Below are positions 1 through 7,776 of a stretch of DNA of 25,726 nucleotides, in pieces. This stretch comes from Flammeovirgaceae bacterium UBA5008 (GTDB taxonomy: Bacteria > Bacteroidota > Bacteroidia > Cytophagales > Cyclobacteriaceae), in contig DGYK01000010.1 of assembly GCA_002398365.1 (NCBI GenBank), forward strand, positions 15,075 through 40,800, given 5' to 3'. A program made the position numbers and the translations under genes. The notes below the pieces were generated by a model. That model had not been told where the DNA came from. It saw only the letters and a list, made by a program, of their open reading frames with translations, and made no database searches. Numbering within the stretch: position 1 is the first letter of the stretch; each line of letters begins with the position of its first letter.

Positions 1-68
1 GTATGGTGGATGTAGCCGGAGCCAGCACCTTGAAGCGCGAAGCAGATATGGAAGAGGCGTTTGCCTGA
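1..68 (+). CDS. C-terminal end of an unidentified protein (partial)
   Basis: The window opens inside a reading frame (codons from base 3) that ends at a TGA at 66-68. Only 21 residues are visible, ending in ADMEEAFA. They are acidic and soluble-looking, with no recognisable domain. A second frame is also open over this short stretch, so the frame choice rests on composition alone. The gap to the next plus-strand gene is 36 nt, so the two could be co-transcribed. I cannot name the protein. Confidence 0.4.
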   Translation, partial: MVDVAGASTLKREADMEEAFA

Positions 69-104
69 TTTTTGCTTAATTTAGGATGACAGTACCTTCT
101 CAAT

Positions 105-332
105 ATGGATATTATTGCTGAAAAGTCGTTTCTTATAAAGAAGTTAGAAGAGATTAATGACGTGGCCTTACTAAGAGAAATCCATGCATTGATTGAGCGT
201 TCACAATTTCAGGACCAAGGTTACCTAGGTGAAAGTATTGAAGTTTATAACCGCGAAGTAGAAGAAGCAAAATCAAGAATCTTATCAGGAAAATTTACTC
301 CCCATGAAGATGTAGAAAAGGCGTTTGTCTAA
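105..332 (+). CDS. Small antitoxin-like protein (orphan type II TA antitoxin candidate)
   Basis: A 75-residue protein starting at ATG 105. The N-terminal half is helical and amphipathic (IIAEKSFLIKKLEEINDVAL). The C-terminal half is charged, with the pattern EVYNREVEEAKSRILSGKFT followed by HEDVEKAF. This layout matches the short Bacteroidota antitoxins usually encoded just upstream of RelE/ParE-type toxins: an N-terminal AEK..LI helix, then an SGK-T-x-EDLEK-like tail. That family assignment is from memory. No toxin follows: the next gene is convergent, and the stop TAA (330-332) overlaps the stop of the minus-strand plug gene (329-331). It could be a solitary antitoxin, a regulator, or a remnant of a lost pair. 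Confidence 0.6.
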   Translation: MDIIAEKSFLIKKLEEINDVALLREIHALIERSQFQDQGYLGESIEVYNREVEEAKSRILSGKFTPHEDVEKAFV

Positions 333-1582
333 CGCGGATTCACATTGATTAAGTAATAGCCAATCAGCAAATCGGCATTCGGGCGAAAAGGTCGATTATA
401 AATCAAAACTTCGTAGACATTTTCAGTTTGAAAGTAGCTGCCTTCGATATCGTTCGGTGAAACTTTATCCGAGAATACTTCATATAGATAATTGTAAAAT
501 CCCTGCTTTAGAAATTGCCGCGATTCATAGTATCCTACCGGATTGTAGCGCATGCGGTTTTCTTCACTTCGCACATAGTCATTGAATCTTCCTACCAGAT
601 AGACTTCTCCGTTTATTTTTTGAGGTGCCTTGAGAAGAAATTGCGTGTAGACATAGTTTCCGGTAAGATCGGCTTCACCTACATCCAGATTTTCAATGAG
701 AAAATTTCCATTCAGATCGGCATATTGCGAATACACTTGCTGACTGCGATAATCATCCAGCGCAACTGAAAGTTCATGAGGCTTTACCGCTTTGTTGATT
801 TTGCCGGTATTCTGTCCCGGAAAATTAAGTGATCGGAAATCGACAAACCGAAACTCGTTGCAGCCATCAAATTGCTGATCGCTGTTGAAAAACCGATATT
901 CCATGCGGCTTGACTGCTCGCGAAAGAAACTCGGTGCCACATTAAACTTCGCTTGATCCCAACGTTGATTTTGGCGAATGACGACATGCATCGTTTCCAG
1001 TGGATTGAGTATTTCGATATTGGAGTAATCGATATCAAAATTGAATTGTTGTTTTTTAGTGGAGAGATTGCCGGATCCTGCCATAATGTTGTCTTTCGTC
1101 ATAGTTACCTGATTTTGGTAAATCATCATCCGTTTCGATAAGATAATTTCAGAGGGCGAATCACGGTAGGCGATGAGCAGGTAGTTGCCTGGAATTTTTA
1201 CCGGAGGAACCACATAGCGATAATGAATATATCGGGTGTGAGTATTAATCGAAAATGCATAGTCGGTGATAGGGTTTTCGTTGAAGTTTTCAAGAAAATC
1301 CAGATCGCGCAGGTTGGACTGCGTCCAATCGTAATTGCAATGAATTAACTTTACATAGTAGTTATTTCGATCGTCTTGCAAGTCGTCAAACTCCAACAGC
1401 AGATTTTGGTTTTCAATGGGTGCTGCGGCTGATTGCAGATAGTCGCGCATACCATCAAAGGAAGGGTAGAGCTGCACCGTTTTTATCTGAGGTTCGTAGC
1501 TCTTATCGATAAACTCTAATGTGGGTTGTGCGTAGATCGAAAAATTAAAGAAAAGAGAAACGAAGAGAAGTGAAAAACGCAT
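329..1582 (-). CDS. Type IX secretion system plug protein (DUF5103 family)
   Basis: A protein of about 418 residues when started at the ATG at 1580-1582. It then begins with a clean signal peptide (MRFSLLFVSLFFNFSIYAQ, cleavage after YAQ). The open frame extends 40 codons further upstream, but that stretch translates through the REP-like repeat at 1609-1674 and is unlikely to be coding. The region after the signal peptide has the features I associate with DUF5103: KTVQLYPSFDG, LEFDDL, YYVKLIHCNYDW and later NYLLIAYRD. In Flavobacterium, the family member is the periplasmic plug that closes the SprA translocon of the T9SS. This fits the T9SS-tailed cargo at 13539-15266. The gene stands alone and converges on the antitoxin-like gene with overlapping stop codons. 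The assignment is by remembered family pattern; no alignment was run. Confidence 0.85.
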   Translation of the reverse strand: MRFSLLFVSLFFNFSIYAQPTLEFIDKSYEPQIKTVQLYPSFDGMRDYLQSAAAPIENQNLLLEFDDLQDDRNNYYVKLIHCNYDWTQSNLRDLDFLENFNENPITDYAFSINTHTRYIHYRYVVPPVKIPGNYLLIAYRDSPSEIILSKRMMIYQNQVTMTKDNIMAGSGNLSTKKQQFNFDIDYSNIEILNPLETMHVVIRQNQRWDQAKFNVAPSFFREQSSRMEYRFFNSDQQFDGCNEFRFVDFRSLNFPGQNTGKINKAVKPHELSVALDDYRSQQVYSQYADLNGNFLIENLDVGEADLTGNYVYTQFLLKAPQKINGEVYLVGRFNDYVRSEENRMRYNPVGYYESRQFLKQGFYNYLYEVFSDKVSPNDIEGSYFQTENVYEVLIYNRPFRPNADLLIGYYLINVNPR

Positions 1583-1608
1583 GAAGAGCACGGATGAAGA
1601 GGTTCCAT

Positions 1609-1674
1609 CGGCCAGGGATTGTAGCGGAAATCCCACACGCCTCGTGTGGATTGCAGCGAAAGCCCGCCCGGCCG
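1609..1674. repeat. REP-like palindromic intergenic element
   Basis: A GC-rich island in an AT-rich intergenic region. Two 17-nt direct repeats, GATTGTAGCGGAAATCC (1617-1633) and GATTGCAGCGAAAGCCC (1649-1665), flank a perfect 7-bp hairpin: CCACACG (1633-1639), loop CCT, CGTGTGG (1643-1649). Outer arms CGGCC-a-GGG (1609-1617) and CCCGGCCG (1667-1674) also pair, with one bulged base. The whole unit can therefore fold as a nested cruciform. This is typical of bacterial REP-type repeats, but only one copy lies in the window, so its dispersed nature is inferred. Confidence 0.6.
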
Positions 1675-1783
1675 CCAAAAAACGGAAATGTTTTCGTGTC
1701 ATAACTCAAAACTAAACGTTTTATTGAAGCAATTTGTATTCCAACGTTTTTCGAATACCGTGTGTCAAAGATTAAAATAGCGA

Positions 1784-2341
1784 ATGCATAGCGAAATTGA
1801 GCTAATTCAAGGCTGCGCCAAAGGCGATCGGGCTGCGCAGCGTGCATTGTACGACCGTTTTAGCGGACGTATGCTAGCACTTTGCCACCGTTATGCAAAA
1901 TCGACACAGGAGGCGGAGGACATTTTACAGGAGGGATTCATAAAAATCTTTGGAAGTATAGGATCATTCCGACAAGAAGCCAAGCTGACTACCTGGATGA
2001 CGCGCATCATGATCAACACAGCCCTGAATATGCAGCGACAAAAACTCTACCTGCTTCCGATGGTGGACGTGAATGAAGTTAATCTGTATGAACAGGACGA
2101 AATTGGTTTATCAGACTTTCATTTTTCGGAACTGATCCGGATGGTGCAGAGTTTGCCGGACGGATGCCGGATTATTTTTAACCTCTTTGCTATTGAAGGC
2201 TATGGTCACAAAGAGATTGCCGACATGCTGAACATTAGTGAGGGTACATCGAAATCGCAATACAACAGAGCTAAAAGTTTGCTGCAGGCAAAACTGAAGG
2301 CCGAACGAAAATATGAAAACGTCAGAGAACAGAAAATTTGA
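1784..2341 (+). CDS. ECF-type RNA polymerase sigma factor
   Basis: A 185-residue sigma-70 family factor of the extracytoplasmic-function class. Region 2 lies at about residues 15-85, with the core-binding and -10 recognition signature AEDILQEGFIKIF at 44-56 and the WMTRIMINTALN helix at 71-82. After a short linker, region 4 covers about 118-170, with LPDGCRIIFNLFAIEGYGH and the helix-turn-helix HKEIADMLNISEGTSKSQ. The ATG at 1784 is used; the leader is AT-rich with no clear Shine-Dalgarno. Its last 29 bases overlap the next gene, which encodes a membrane protein with an anti-sigma-like N-terminus. Translational coupling and a cognate sigma/anti-sigma pair are therefore likely. The target promoters cannot be read from the sequence. 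Confidence 0.93.
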   Translation: MHSEIELIQGCAKGDRAAQRALYDRFSGRMLALCHRYAKSTQEAEDILQEGFIKIFGSIGSFRQEAKLTTWMTRIMINTALNMQRQKLYLLPMVDVNEVNLYEQDEIGLSDFHFSELIRMVQSLPDGCRIIFNLFAIEGYGHKEIADMLNISEGTSKSQYNRAKSLLQAKLKAERKYENVREQKI

Positions 2342-3734
2342 GGAGGAATGGAAAGACGCGATAGAGGGTGCAGAGATAGCACCGTCTGATCGCTTATGGA
2401 ATTCCATTGATTTGAAACTGTCGCATGCCGAGCGCGGTGAAATGAAAAAGCGGGTGTTGTTTTATCAGCGTCTGGCAGCAGCCTCTGTTTTGTTTGCGTT
2501 GTGTTTAGGAGCAGCGGGTTGGTTTTGGAACTATGATGGAGCTGGCGTGAAATCATTGGCCAGTCAGCAGCCGGTTGGAGAAAATCAAAGTGAAGCTGCT
2601 TCGGCTACACCAACACAAAGTTCTTCTGCCGCAGATACAGGCAGTACTTTAGCGTCCGTCAGTGAAAGTCCATCCACGATTCGTGAAAATAGTGCTAAAG
2701 CCAATGTTGGAAATGGTTCAAAGAACTTAGTTGAAAAAGGTAAAAAAGCGAATTCGAGCAGGCAGGAAACTTCCGTTGGAGATGAGATAGCGGTGGTGAC
2801 TGCACCAAGCGATAAAAATGATCTGCAATTTGGCAATTCTGGGATGACTGAAAGTAAATCTGGTTTGTTTAACGCCCAGAGCGAAGAAGGTGATCTTTAT
2901 AAAAGTATAGCTGTTTCAGGCATCGCACTATCGGAAATTCATTTAAGCGGCAAGCCCGTAGAACAAATCGAATCGGCTCGCACATTTAAAGTTGCGAAGA
3001 AAGAAGAGAAACGCTCAGATGTTGCAGATGGGAACTGGTGGGCCTCATTGAATGGCTCAGGTGGAGCCTATAACCAAAGCAGTAGTTCTAATTTATTAGC
3101 CAACAGTCTAATTCAACAGGGACCGACCACCTCGTTAAACGGGGCACCCAGCAGTAGAGAAGTGGGGGTAGGAACGTCCTTTACGTATGGCATGAGCGTA
3201 GGTAAGAAAATTGCTAACCGATGGGTGGTGATGGGAGGTGTTAATTACCTTAATCAGTCAATCGATTATAATTCAAATATCGTTTTACAAGATGCCAGCC
3301 AGTCGAAGGTATTTGTGGCAGATTTGGCAAGTCCTTCTTCTAATTTGGCAAGTACAGCTCCGTATTTGCTCCGCAATACCAACGAATTTATTTCGATACC
3401 CGTACAGGCGGGTTATTTGTTAGTCAATCGAAAAGCCGGAGTGCAATTGAATGCCGGTGTGGCAGCCGATATTTTTTATCGAAACACTATGACCGACTTG
3501 AGTGGTAAGTTTGGAAGCTTCTCGCAAGATGCAGGTGAAAATTCTACGTATCGAAGTTTAAACTGGACAGGTTTGTTGGGCACAGAGTTGAGTTATCGAA
3601 TGAATAAGCATTACCATGTTTCGCTGATTCCGGGCTTCCGCTACAGCTTTAACTCTGTATTGAAATCGAGCACAGGTTCTACCATCAATCCACTGGTGTG
3701 GGATGTTGGCTTTCGGTTGAAGTATGTTTTTTAG
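2313..3734 (+). CDS. Anti-sigma-like membrane protein with C-terminal beta-barrel-like domain
   Basis: A 473-residue protein starting inside the sigma gene. The first ~50 residues are cytoplasmic-looking and carry the pattern EEEWKDAIEGAEIAPSDRLW, the kind of N-terminus seen in Bacteroidota anti-sigma factors. One transmembrane helix follows at about 52-72 (LAAASVLFALCLGAAGWFW). A long Ser/Ala/Gln/Asn-rich low-complexity stretch spans roughly 75-230. The final ~235 residues have alternating aromatic/hydrophobic strands (VGVGTSFTYGMSVGKKI, WVVMGGVNYLNQSIDY, KYVF at the end) resembling the outer-membrane barrel family PF13568. It is probably the partner of the upstream sigma factor. How one chain would have both an inner-membrane helix and a barrel is unexplained. 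Sigma pairing is inferred from overlap and N-terminal pattern. Confidence 0.7.
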   Translation: MKTSENRKFEEEWKDAIEGAEIAPSDRLWNSIDLKLSHAERGEMKKRVLFYQRLAAASVLFALCLGAAGWFWNYDGAGVKSLASQQPVGENQSEAASATPTQSSSAADTGSTLASVSESPSTIRENSAKANVGNGSKNLVEKGKKANSSRQETSVGDEIAVVTAPSDKNDLQFGNSGMTESKSGLFNAQSEEGDLYKSIAVSGIALSEIHLSGKPVEQIESARTFKVAKKEEKRSDVADGNWWASLNGSGGAYNQSSSSNLLANSLIQQGPTTSLNGAPSSREVGVGTSFTYGMSVGKKIANRWVVMGGVNYLNQSIDYNSNIVLQDASQSKVFVADLASPSSNLASTAPYLLRNTNEFISIPVQAGYLLVNRKAGVQLNAGVAADIFYRNTMTDLSGKFGSFSQDAGENSTYRSLNWTGLLGTELSYRMNKHYHVSLIPGFRYSFNSVLKSSTGSTINPLVWDVGFRLKYVF

Positions 3735-3736
3735 AA

Positions 3737-5650
3737 TTATTTCTTTTCCCACTCTTCAATCTCCAGCGCCACCGATTCCCATCGCTGGTTGAGCTCTTCC
3801 AACTTGGCATCTGCTTTTTCAAACAGTTGCTGTTGCTCATTGAGTTTTTCAAAATTCGAAAATACCTCCGGCTTCGCCATTTCATTTTCTATCTTCTCAC
3901 GCTCTTGCTGTGCTACTTGTATGGCATCTTCGATCTTCTTTAACTCTTTATTCAGTTCGGCAATTTTCTTAGCATGATTGGGTTGACTGGCCTTAGGCTC
4001 TGCCGGTTTGGTTTCTTGTTTTTTAGGCGGAGGGGGAGGAGGTAAAGCAGAAGCTTCATTTTTCTTTCTCCAATATTCATACTCTTCGTACGTACCGGGA
4101 TATTCTTTGATCTGGTGATCTTCGATGTACCAGATTTTGTTGGCTACCTGACTTACAAAGTGGCGATTGTGCGATACGACTATGAAAGTGCCCTGATATT
4201 GTTGTAAAGCCTGAATCAAAATGTTTTCAGATATAAAATCCAAGTGGTTGGTAGGCTCATCCAGCAACAAGAAGTTCGCTTCGGATATCAATGTCTTTGC
4301 TAACGCTACCCGCGACTTTTCTCCTCCGGAGAGAACTTTGATTTTTTTGAAAACATCATCATCTGAAAAAAGAAAACAACCGAGCACCGTACGCAACTCC
4401 TGTTCGCTTTTTCCGCTTCCAGCTTGCTTCAACTCATCCAGAATTTCATTTTCTACATGCAGCGATTCTAATTGGTGCTGCGCATAAAATCCGTAGATCA
4501 CATTGTAGCCAATGGTGCGTTCGCCTTCGATTGCTTCATCGTTGGCGATAATGCGCAGCAAAGTGGATTTTCCTTTTCCGTTCGCACCGATCAGCGCAAT
4601 TTTATCTCCTCGCTCAATCGTGGCGTTGCTGTTTTTTAGAATCGTGAGAGGGCCGTATGATTTGGAAATGTCCTTCATCGTTACCACATGCCTTCCCGAA
4701 GGTTGCTTGAAGGTGAACCGGAAATTAACCTCGGCTACATCGTTCACTACTTCTTCTACTAAATCCATCCGATCGAGTGCCTTTACGCGTGATTGCACCT
4801 GACGAGCTTTGGTTGCCTTGGCTTTGAATCGCTCAATGAATCGTTCGGTCTGCCGGATTTTAGCTTGCTGATTTTCGTAAGCACCTTGCTGAATTTCTTC
4901 GCGCAATTCTTTTTCCTTCAGATAGAATGAGTAATTGCCCTCGTAGGTGATGAGTTGTTCTTGGGTGACCTCTACTGTTTTCGTGATCACATTATCCAGG
5001 AAGGTTCGATCGTGCGATACAATGACCACAGCGCCTTCGTAATTGCGCAGGTAATCTTCTACCCATTCAATAGATGGAAGGTCCAAGTGGTTGGTAGGCT
5101 CATCCAGCATGAGGCAAGAAGGTTTCTCCAAAAGAAGTTTGGCCAACATCACGCGCATGCGCCAACCACCGGAGAACTCGCGCAAAGGGCGATGCAGATC
5201 CTTTGTGGAAAACCCAATTCCTTCTAATACTTCTTCTGCTTTGGATTGCATGGTGTAGCCATCCAATTGCTCAAACTTCTCTTGTAGTTTAGTGAGTTTG
5301 TTAACTAATTCATCCGAGTATTCTGTTTCCAGTTGATGGATGGTTTTTTCTAATTGCCGTTGGGTATCAACCGCTTCTTTAAATGCACCCATAGCCACGG
5401 TAAGAATGGCATCGTCTGTTTGATAGGAGAGAAGATCTTGATTGAGAAATCCAATCGTACAATCTTTGGCTTTGCTGATTGAGCCGGCATCAATTCGAAT
5501 TTCTCCATTGATGATTTTCAGTAAAGTCGATTTGCCACGCCCATTCAGGCCGATTAATCCGATTTTGTCGTTGGGTTTGATGAACATGGACGCATTTTGA
5601 TACAATGCGCGTCCACCGATAAAGTACGAGATGTTTGAGACTGAAATCAT
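3737..5650 (-). CDS. ABC-F family ATPase (ribosome-associated type)
   Basis: A 637-residue protein started at the ATG at 5648-5650, where the first ABC domain begins (MISVSNISYFIGG). The longer frame adds 26 residues read through the promoter region. It has two ABC domains and no membrane segments. Walker A motifs are GLNGRGKST (34-42) and GANGKGKST (355-363). Signature motifs are FSGGWRMR (159-166) and LSGGEKSR (440-447). The DEPTNHLD Walker B blocks are at 182-190 and 463-471. An ABC-F linker rich in Lys/Arg lies near 245-300. A proline run (PPPPPP) near 537 leads into a C-terminal coiled coil (about 560-637), as in the Uup/YheS-like subgroups. Family members act on the ribosome in translation, and some give antibiotic protection; nothing here indicates resistance specifically. 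It converges with the anti-sigma-like gene, with 2 nt between the stops. Confidence 0.93.
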   Translation of the reverse strand: MISVSNISYFIGGRALYQNASMFIKPNDKIGLIGLNGRGKSTLLKIINGEIRIDAGSISKAKDCTIGFLNQDLLSYQTDDAILTVAMGAFKEAVDTQRQLEKTIHQLETEYSDELVNKLTKLQEKFEQLDGYTMQSKAEEVLEGIGFSTKDLHRPLREFSGGWRMRVMLAKLLLEKPSCLMLDEPTNHLDLPSIEWVEDYLRNYEGAVVIVSHDRTFLDNVITKTVEVTQEQLITYEGNYSFYLKEKELREEIQQGAYENQQAKIRQTERFIERFKAKATKARQVQSRVKALDRMDLVEEVVNDVAEVNFRFTFKQPSGRHVVTMKDISKSYGPLTILKNSNATIERGDKIALIGANGKGKSTLLRIIANDEAIEGERTIGYNVIYGFYAQHQLESLHVENEILDELKQAGSGKSEQELRTVLGCFLFSDDDVFKKIKVLSGGEKSRVALAKTLISEANFLLLDEPTNHLDFISENILIQALQQYQGTFIVVSHNRHFVSQVANKIWYIEDHQIKEYPGTYEEYEYWRKKNEASALPPPPPPKKQETKPAEPKASQPNHAKKIAELNKELKKIEDAIQVAQQEREKIENEMAKPEVFSNFEKLNEQQQLFEKADAKLEELNQRWESVALEIEEWEKK

Positions 5651-5667
5651 TTTGAAGAAAATTGTAG

Positions 5668-5675
5668 CAAAGATA
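5668..5675 (-). promoter_or_regulatory. Bacteroidota -7 box for the ABC-F gene
   Basis: The minus strand reads TATCTTTG, an exact match to the Bacteroidota -7 consensus TAnnTTTG, 17 nt upstream of the ABC-F start at 5650. No TTG is present at the -33 spacing, so only half of the promoter is supported. Confidence 0.4.
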
Positions 5676-5722
5676 GTTTGATTTTGGGTATTTGGGGCTT
5701 TGTACCAGATAAAGATCAACGA

Positions 5723-6454
5723 ATGCAACTTCCATTCGCCACTTCCGATTTCAAGACCATATCATTCAAGCCCACTTTGATTTTGGTATTGTCGGCTTTT
5801 TGTTTGGTATGCATTCATTTTTTAAGTGGTCGCCTTGGGTTTGACTTTGTGTCTGCTCAGTTTCCAATGCTTTCCGAGGAGGCACATCGCGATTTTTGGA
5901 AAATGATTTTTTGGGCAGGCACTACCATTTTCTTTTATGTGGCTATCCCCATTCTTGTCATTCGATTGGTCTTTAAAGAGAAAGTCAGCGAATACGGTCT
6001 GAAGCTGAAAGGTGCGTTTTCGTTTGCAGGTTTTTATGCGTTGGCTTTTCTGCTGTTGTTTCCCTTTGTTGTGTGGGTTTCTTTTTCTCCGGAGTTTCAA
6101 GTCACCTATCCATTTTTTGTTCCGGCCAATCGAAACGAAATGATTCCCTACTTTTTAGTGTGGGAGATTTTTTATGTGGCGCAGTTTTTTGCGTTGGAGT
6201 TTTTCTTTCGGGGTTGGATGGTGCTGGGTTTGAAGAAAGACTTAGGCCTTTATTCTGTTTTTGTGATGGTGATTCCATATTGTATGATTCACTTTACCAA
6301 GCCGCTGCCTGAATGCTTGGGTTCTATTTTCGCGGGTATCTTTTTAGGATGGATGACCTATCGCACCCAATCGGTGTGGATGGGTGCGCTGCTTCATGTT
6401 GCGGTAGCATTGAGCATGGATTTTCTGAGCCTGTGGCACAAAGGGTATTTTTAG
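5723..6454 (+). CDS. CPBP-like integral membrane protein (degenerate active site)
   Basis: A 243-residue polytopic protein from the ATG at 5723. The longer frame begins with TTG at 5678 inside the divergent promoter region. Hydrophobic segments lie near residues 17-35, 60-84, 98-122, 140-158, 174-192 and 200-232. FFALEFFFRGW (155-165) resembles motif 1 of the CPBP (CAAX protease and bacteriocin-processing, Abi) family. MIH at 188-190 resembles motif 2, and ALLH at 222-225 resembles motif 3. The first Glu of the canonical EExxxR is Leu158, leaving E159 and R163, and the position four after H225 is Ala rather than Asn. It may be an inactive or divergent member. It is divergent from the ABC-F gene, with 72 nt between the two starts. 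Family assignment is moderate. Confidence 0.65.
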   Translation: MQLPFATSDFKTISFKPTLILVLSAFCLVCIHFLSGRLGFDFVSAQFPMLSEEAHRDFWKMIFWAGTTIFFYVAIPILVIRLVFKEKVSEYGLKLKGAFSFAGFYALAFLLLFPFVVWVSFSPEFQVTYPFFVPANRNEMIPYFLVWEIFYVAQFFALEFFFRGWMVLGLKKDLGLYSVFVMVIPYCMIHFTKPLPECLGSIFAGIFLGWMTYRTQSVWMGALLHVAVALSMDFLSLWHKGYF

Positions 6455-6503
6455 TACCGCTTATCCATCCGAATTTCAATTAATCAACAATTCATCGGGT
6501 TAT

Positions 6504-6524
6504 CTGTTTGAAACAGTAGATTTG
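6504..6524 (+). promoter_or_regulatory. -7 promoter box abutting a short palindrome
   Basis: TAGATTTG at 6517-6524 matches TAnnTTTG exactly and lies 22 nt upstream of the ATG at 6547. Directly before it is a perfect inverted repeat, CTGTTT-G-AAACAG (6504-6516), in the promoter spacer where a repressor could bind. There is no clear TTG at -33. Confidence 0.4.
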
Positions 6525-6546
6525 TATTCTAACCGATTTGAAAAAT

Positions 6547-7725
6547 ATGCAATCATCTAAATCTCTTATCGCTATTGGCCTGCTGGCGGTGGTGCTTTTT
6601 TGTAATAACTCCACGAAGAAGAACTTTCCAAAGTCAACAGCATCTGATAACTCATACCCTGCCATTACAGATGCCAGTGCCAGTCTGCCGCTGGATCTCA
6701 TCAAACTTCCGAAAGGATTTTCAATCAGTGTATATGCCGAAGTAGAAGATGCTCGCTCGATGGCAATGTCGCCCAGCGGTACTTTGTTTGTGGGAAATCG
6801 CAGTGAAGACAAAGTGTACGCGGTGAAAGATACCGATGGTGATTTTAAAGCCGACAAAAAGTGGGTAATCGCTTCCGGATTGAATATGCCAAACGGTGTT
6901 GCATTTAAAGGCGGCAATCTTTACGTGGCCGAAGTCAACCAAATTCACAAATTTGCTGACATCGAATCCAAATTGGCCAATCCCGGCAAATCACAAATTG
7001 TTTATGACAAGTTTCCTACTGAAAAACATCATGGTTGGAAATACATTGCATTTGGTCCGGATGGAAAATTGTATGTGCCCATCGGAGCACCTTGCAACAT
7101 CTGCGAATCGAAAGATCCCATTTTTGCTTCGATCCATCGCATGAATGCGGATGGCACCGGACTTGAGTTGTATGCGAGTGGTGTGCGCAACACCGTTGGA
7201 TTTACCTGGCATCCGCAAACAAAGAATATTTGGTTTACCGACAATGGCCGCGATATGCTGGGCGATGATATCCCTCCGTGCGAGTTGAATTCGGCTACCA
7301 AGCAAGGACAGCACTTTGGATATCCTTATTGCCATGGTGGCACCATTAAAGATCCCGAATTTGGCGACAAGCGTGCGTGTGGCGAGTTTATTAAGCCTGC
7401 ACAGAATTTAGGTGCGCACGTGGCGCCACTAGGTTTAAAATTTTATACCGGAAGCATGTTTCCAGCAGAATATAAAAACCAAATCATCTTAGCTGAACAT
7501 GGCTCTTGGAATCGTTCTAAGAAGAGTGGCTATAAATTGAGTTTAGTGAAAGTTGATCAATCAGGAAAAGCAACATCTTATACTACGTTTGCCAATGGTT
7601 GGTTGGATGAGCAGAAGCAGAAGTCGTGGGGCAGACCGGTGGACGTGTTGTTATTACCGGATGGATCTATGTTGGTAAGTGATGATCAGGCAGGTGTTAT
7701 CTATCGAATCACTTACAAGGGATAA
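6547..7725 (+). CDS. PQQ-dependent sugar dehydrogenase-like lipoprotein
   Basis: A 392-residue protein started at the ATG at 6547; a TTG three codons upstream is the alternative. The N-terminus MQSSKSLIAIGLLAVVLFC followed by NNS looks like a lipoprotein signal with Cys19 as the lipidated residue, though VLFC is a loose lipobox. The body reads as a six-bladed propeller of the glucose/sorbosone dehydrogenase type: LPKGFSISVYAEVEDARSMA, LFVGNRSEDKVYAV, GLNMPNGVAF, GPDGKLYVPIGAPCNIC, ASGVRNTVGFTWHP, WFTDNGRDMLGDDIPPCEL, AEHGSWNRS, GRPVDVLLLPDGSMLVSDD. Family members oxidise sugars or aldehydes in the periplasm using PQQ. The window has no PQQ biosynthesis genes, so the cofactor is inferred from family only. 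It stands alone and is followed by a hairpin that may be its terminator. Confidence 0.88.
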   Translation: MQSSKSLIAIGLLAVVLFCNNSTKKNFPKSTASDNSYPAITDASASLPLDLIKLPKGFSISVYAEVEDARSMAMSPSGTLFVGNRSEDKVYAVKDTDGDFKADKKWVIASGLNMPNGVAFKGGNLYVAEVNQIHKFADIESKLANPGKSQIVYDKFPTEKHHGWKYIAFGPDGKLYVPIGAPCNICESKDPIFASIHRMNADGTGLELYASGVRNTVGFTWHPQTKNIWFTDNGRDMLGDDIPPCELNSATKQGQHFGYPYCHGGTIKDPEFGDKRACGEFIKPAQNLGAHVAPLGLKFYTGSMFPAEYKNQIILAEHGSWNRSKKSGYKLSLVKVDQSGKATSYTTFANGWLDEQKQKSWGRPVDVLLLPDGSMLVSDDQAGVIYRITYKG

Positions 7726-7735
7726 AATCAAGGTA

Positions 7736-7776
7736 GGGGAGATTAAAAGTCATCTGCAATCTCCTCTACTTTTTTT
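7736..7776 (+). terminator. Possible terminator of the sugar dehydrogenase gene
   Basis: GGAGATT (7738-7744) and AATCTCC (7758-7764) form a 7-bp stem with a 13-nt loop. It is followed shortly by a run of T (7770-7776). The hairpin lies over the last codons of the convergent gene ending at 7743, so it would terminate plus-strand transcripts inside that gene's 3' end. Confidence 0.4.

Noticed and set aside
1583..1702. Extending the plug protein start to 1702
   Set aside because: The added 40 residues read through a REP-like repeat, and the signal peptide starts cleanly at 1582.
3322..3353. Short direct repeat ATTTGGCAAGT
   Set aside because: Two copies inside a low-complexity part of a coding region; not a distinct element.
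4221..4802. Plus-strand frames of 88 and 96 codons
   Set aside because: They are antisense shadows of the ABC-F gene.
3737..5650. Antibiotic-resistance ABC-F
   Set aside because: No feature separates it from housekeeping ABC-F proteins of the Uup/YheS-like type.
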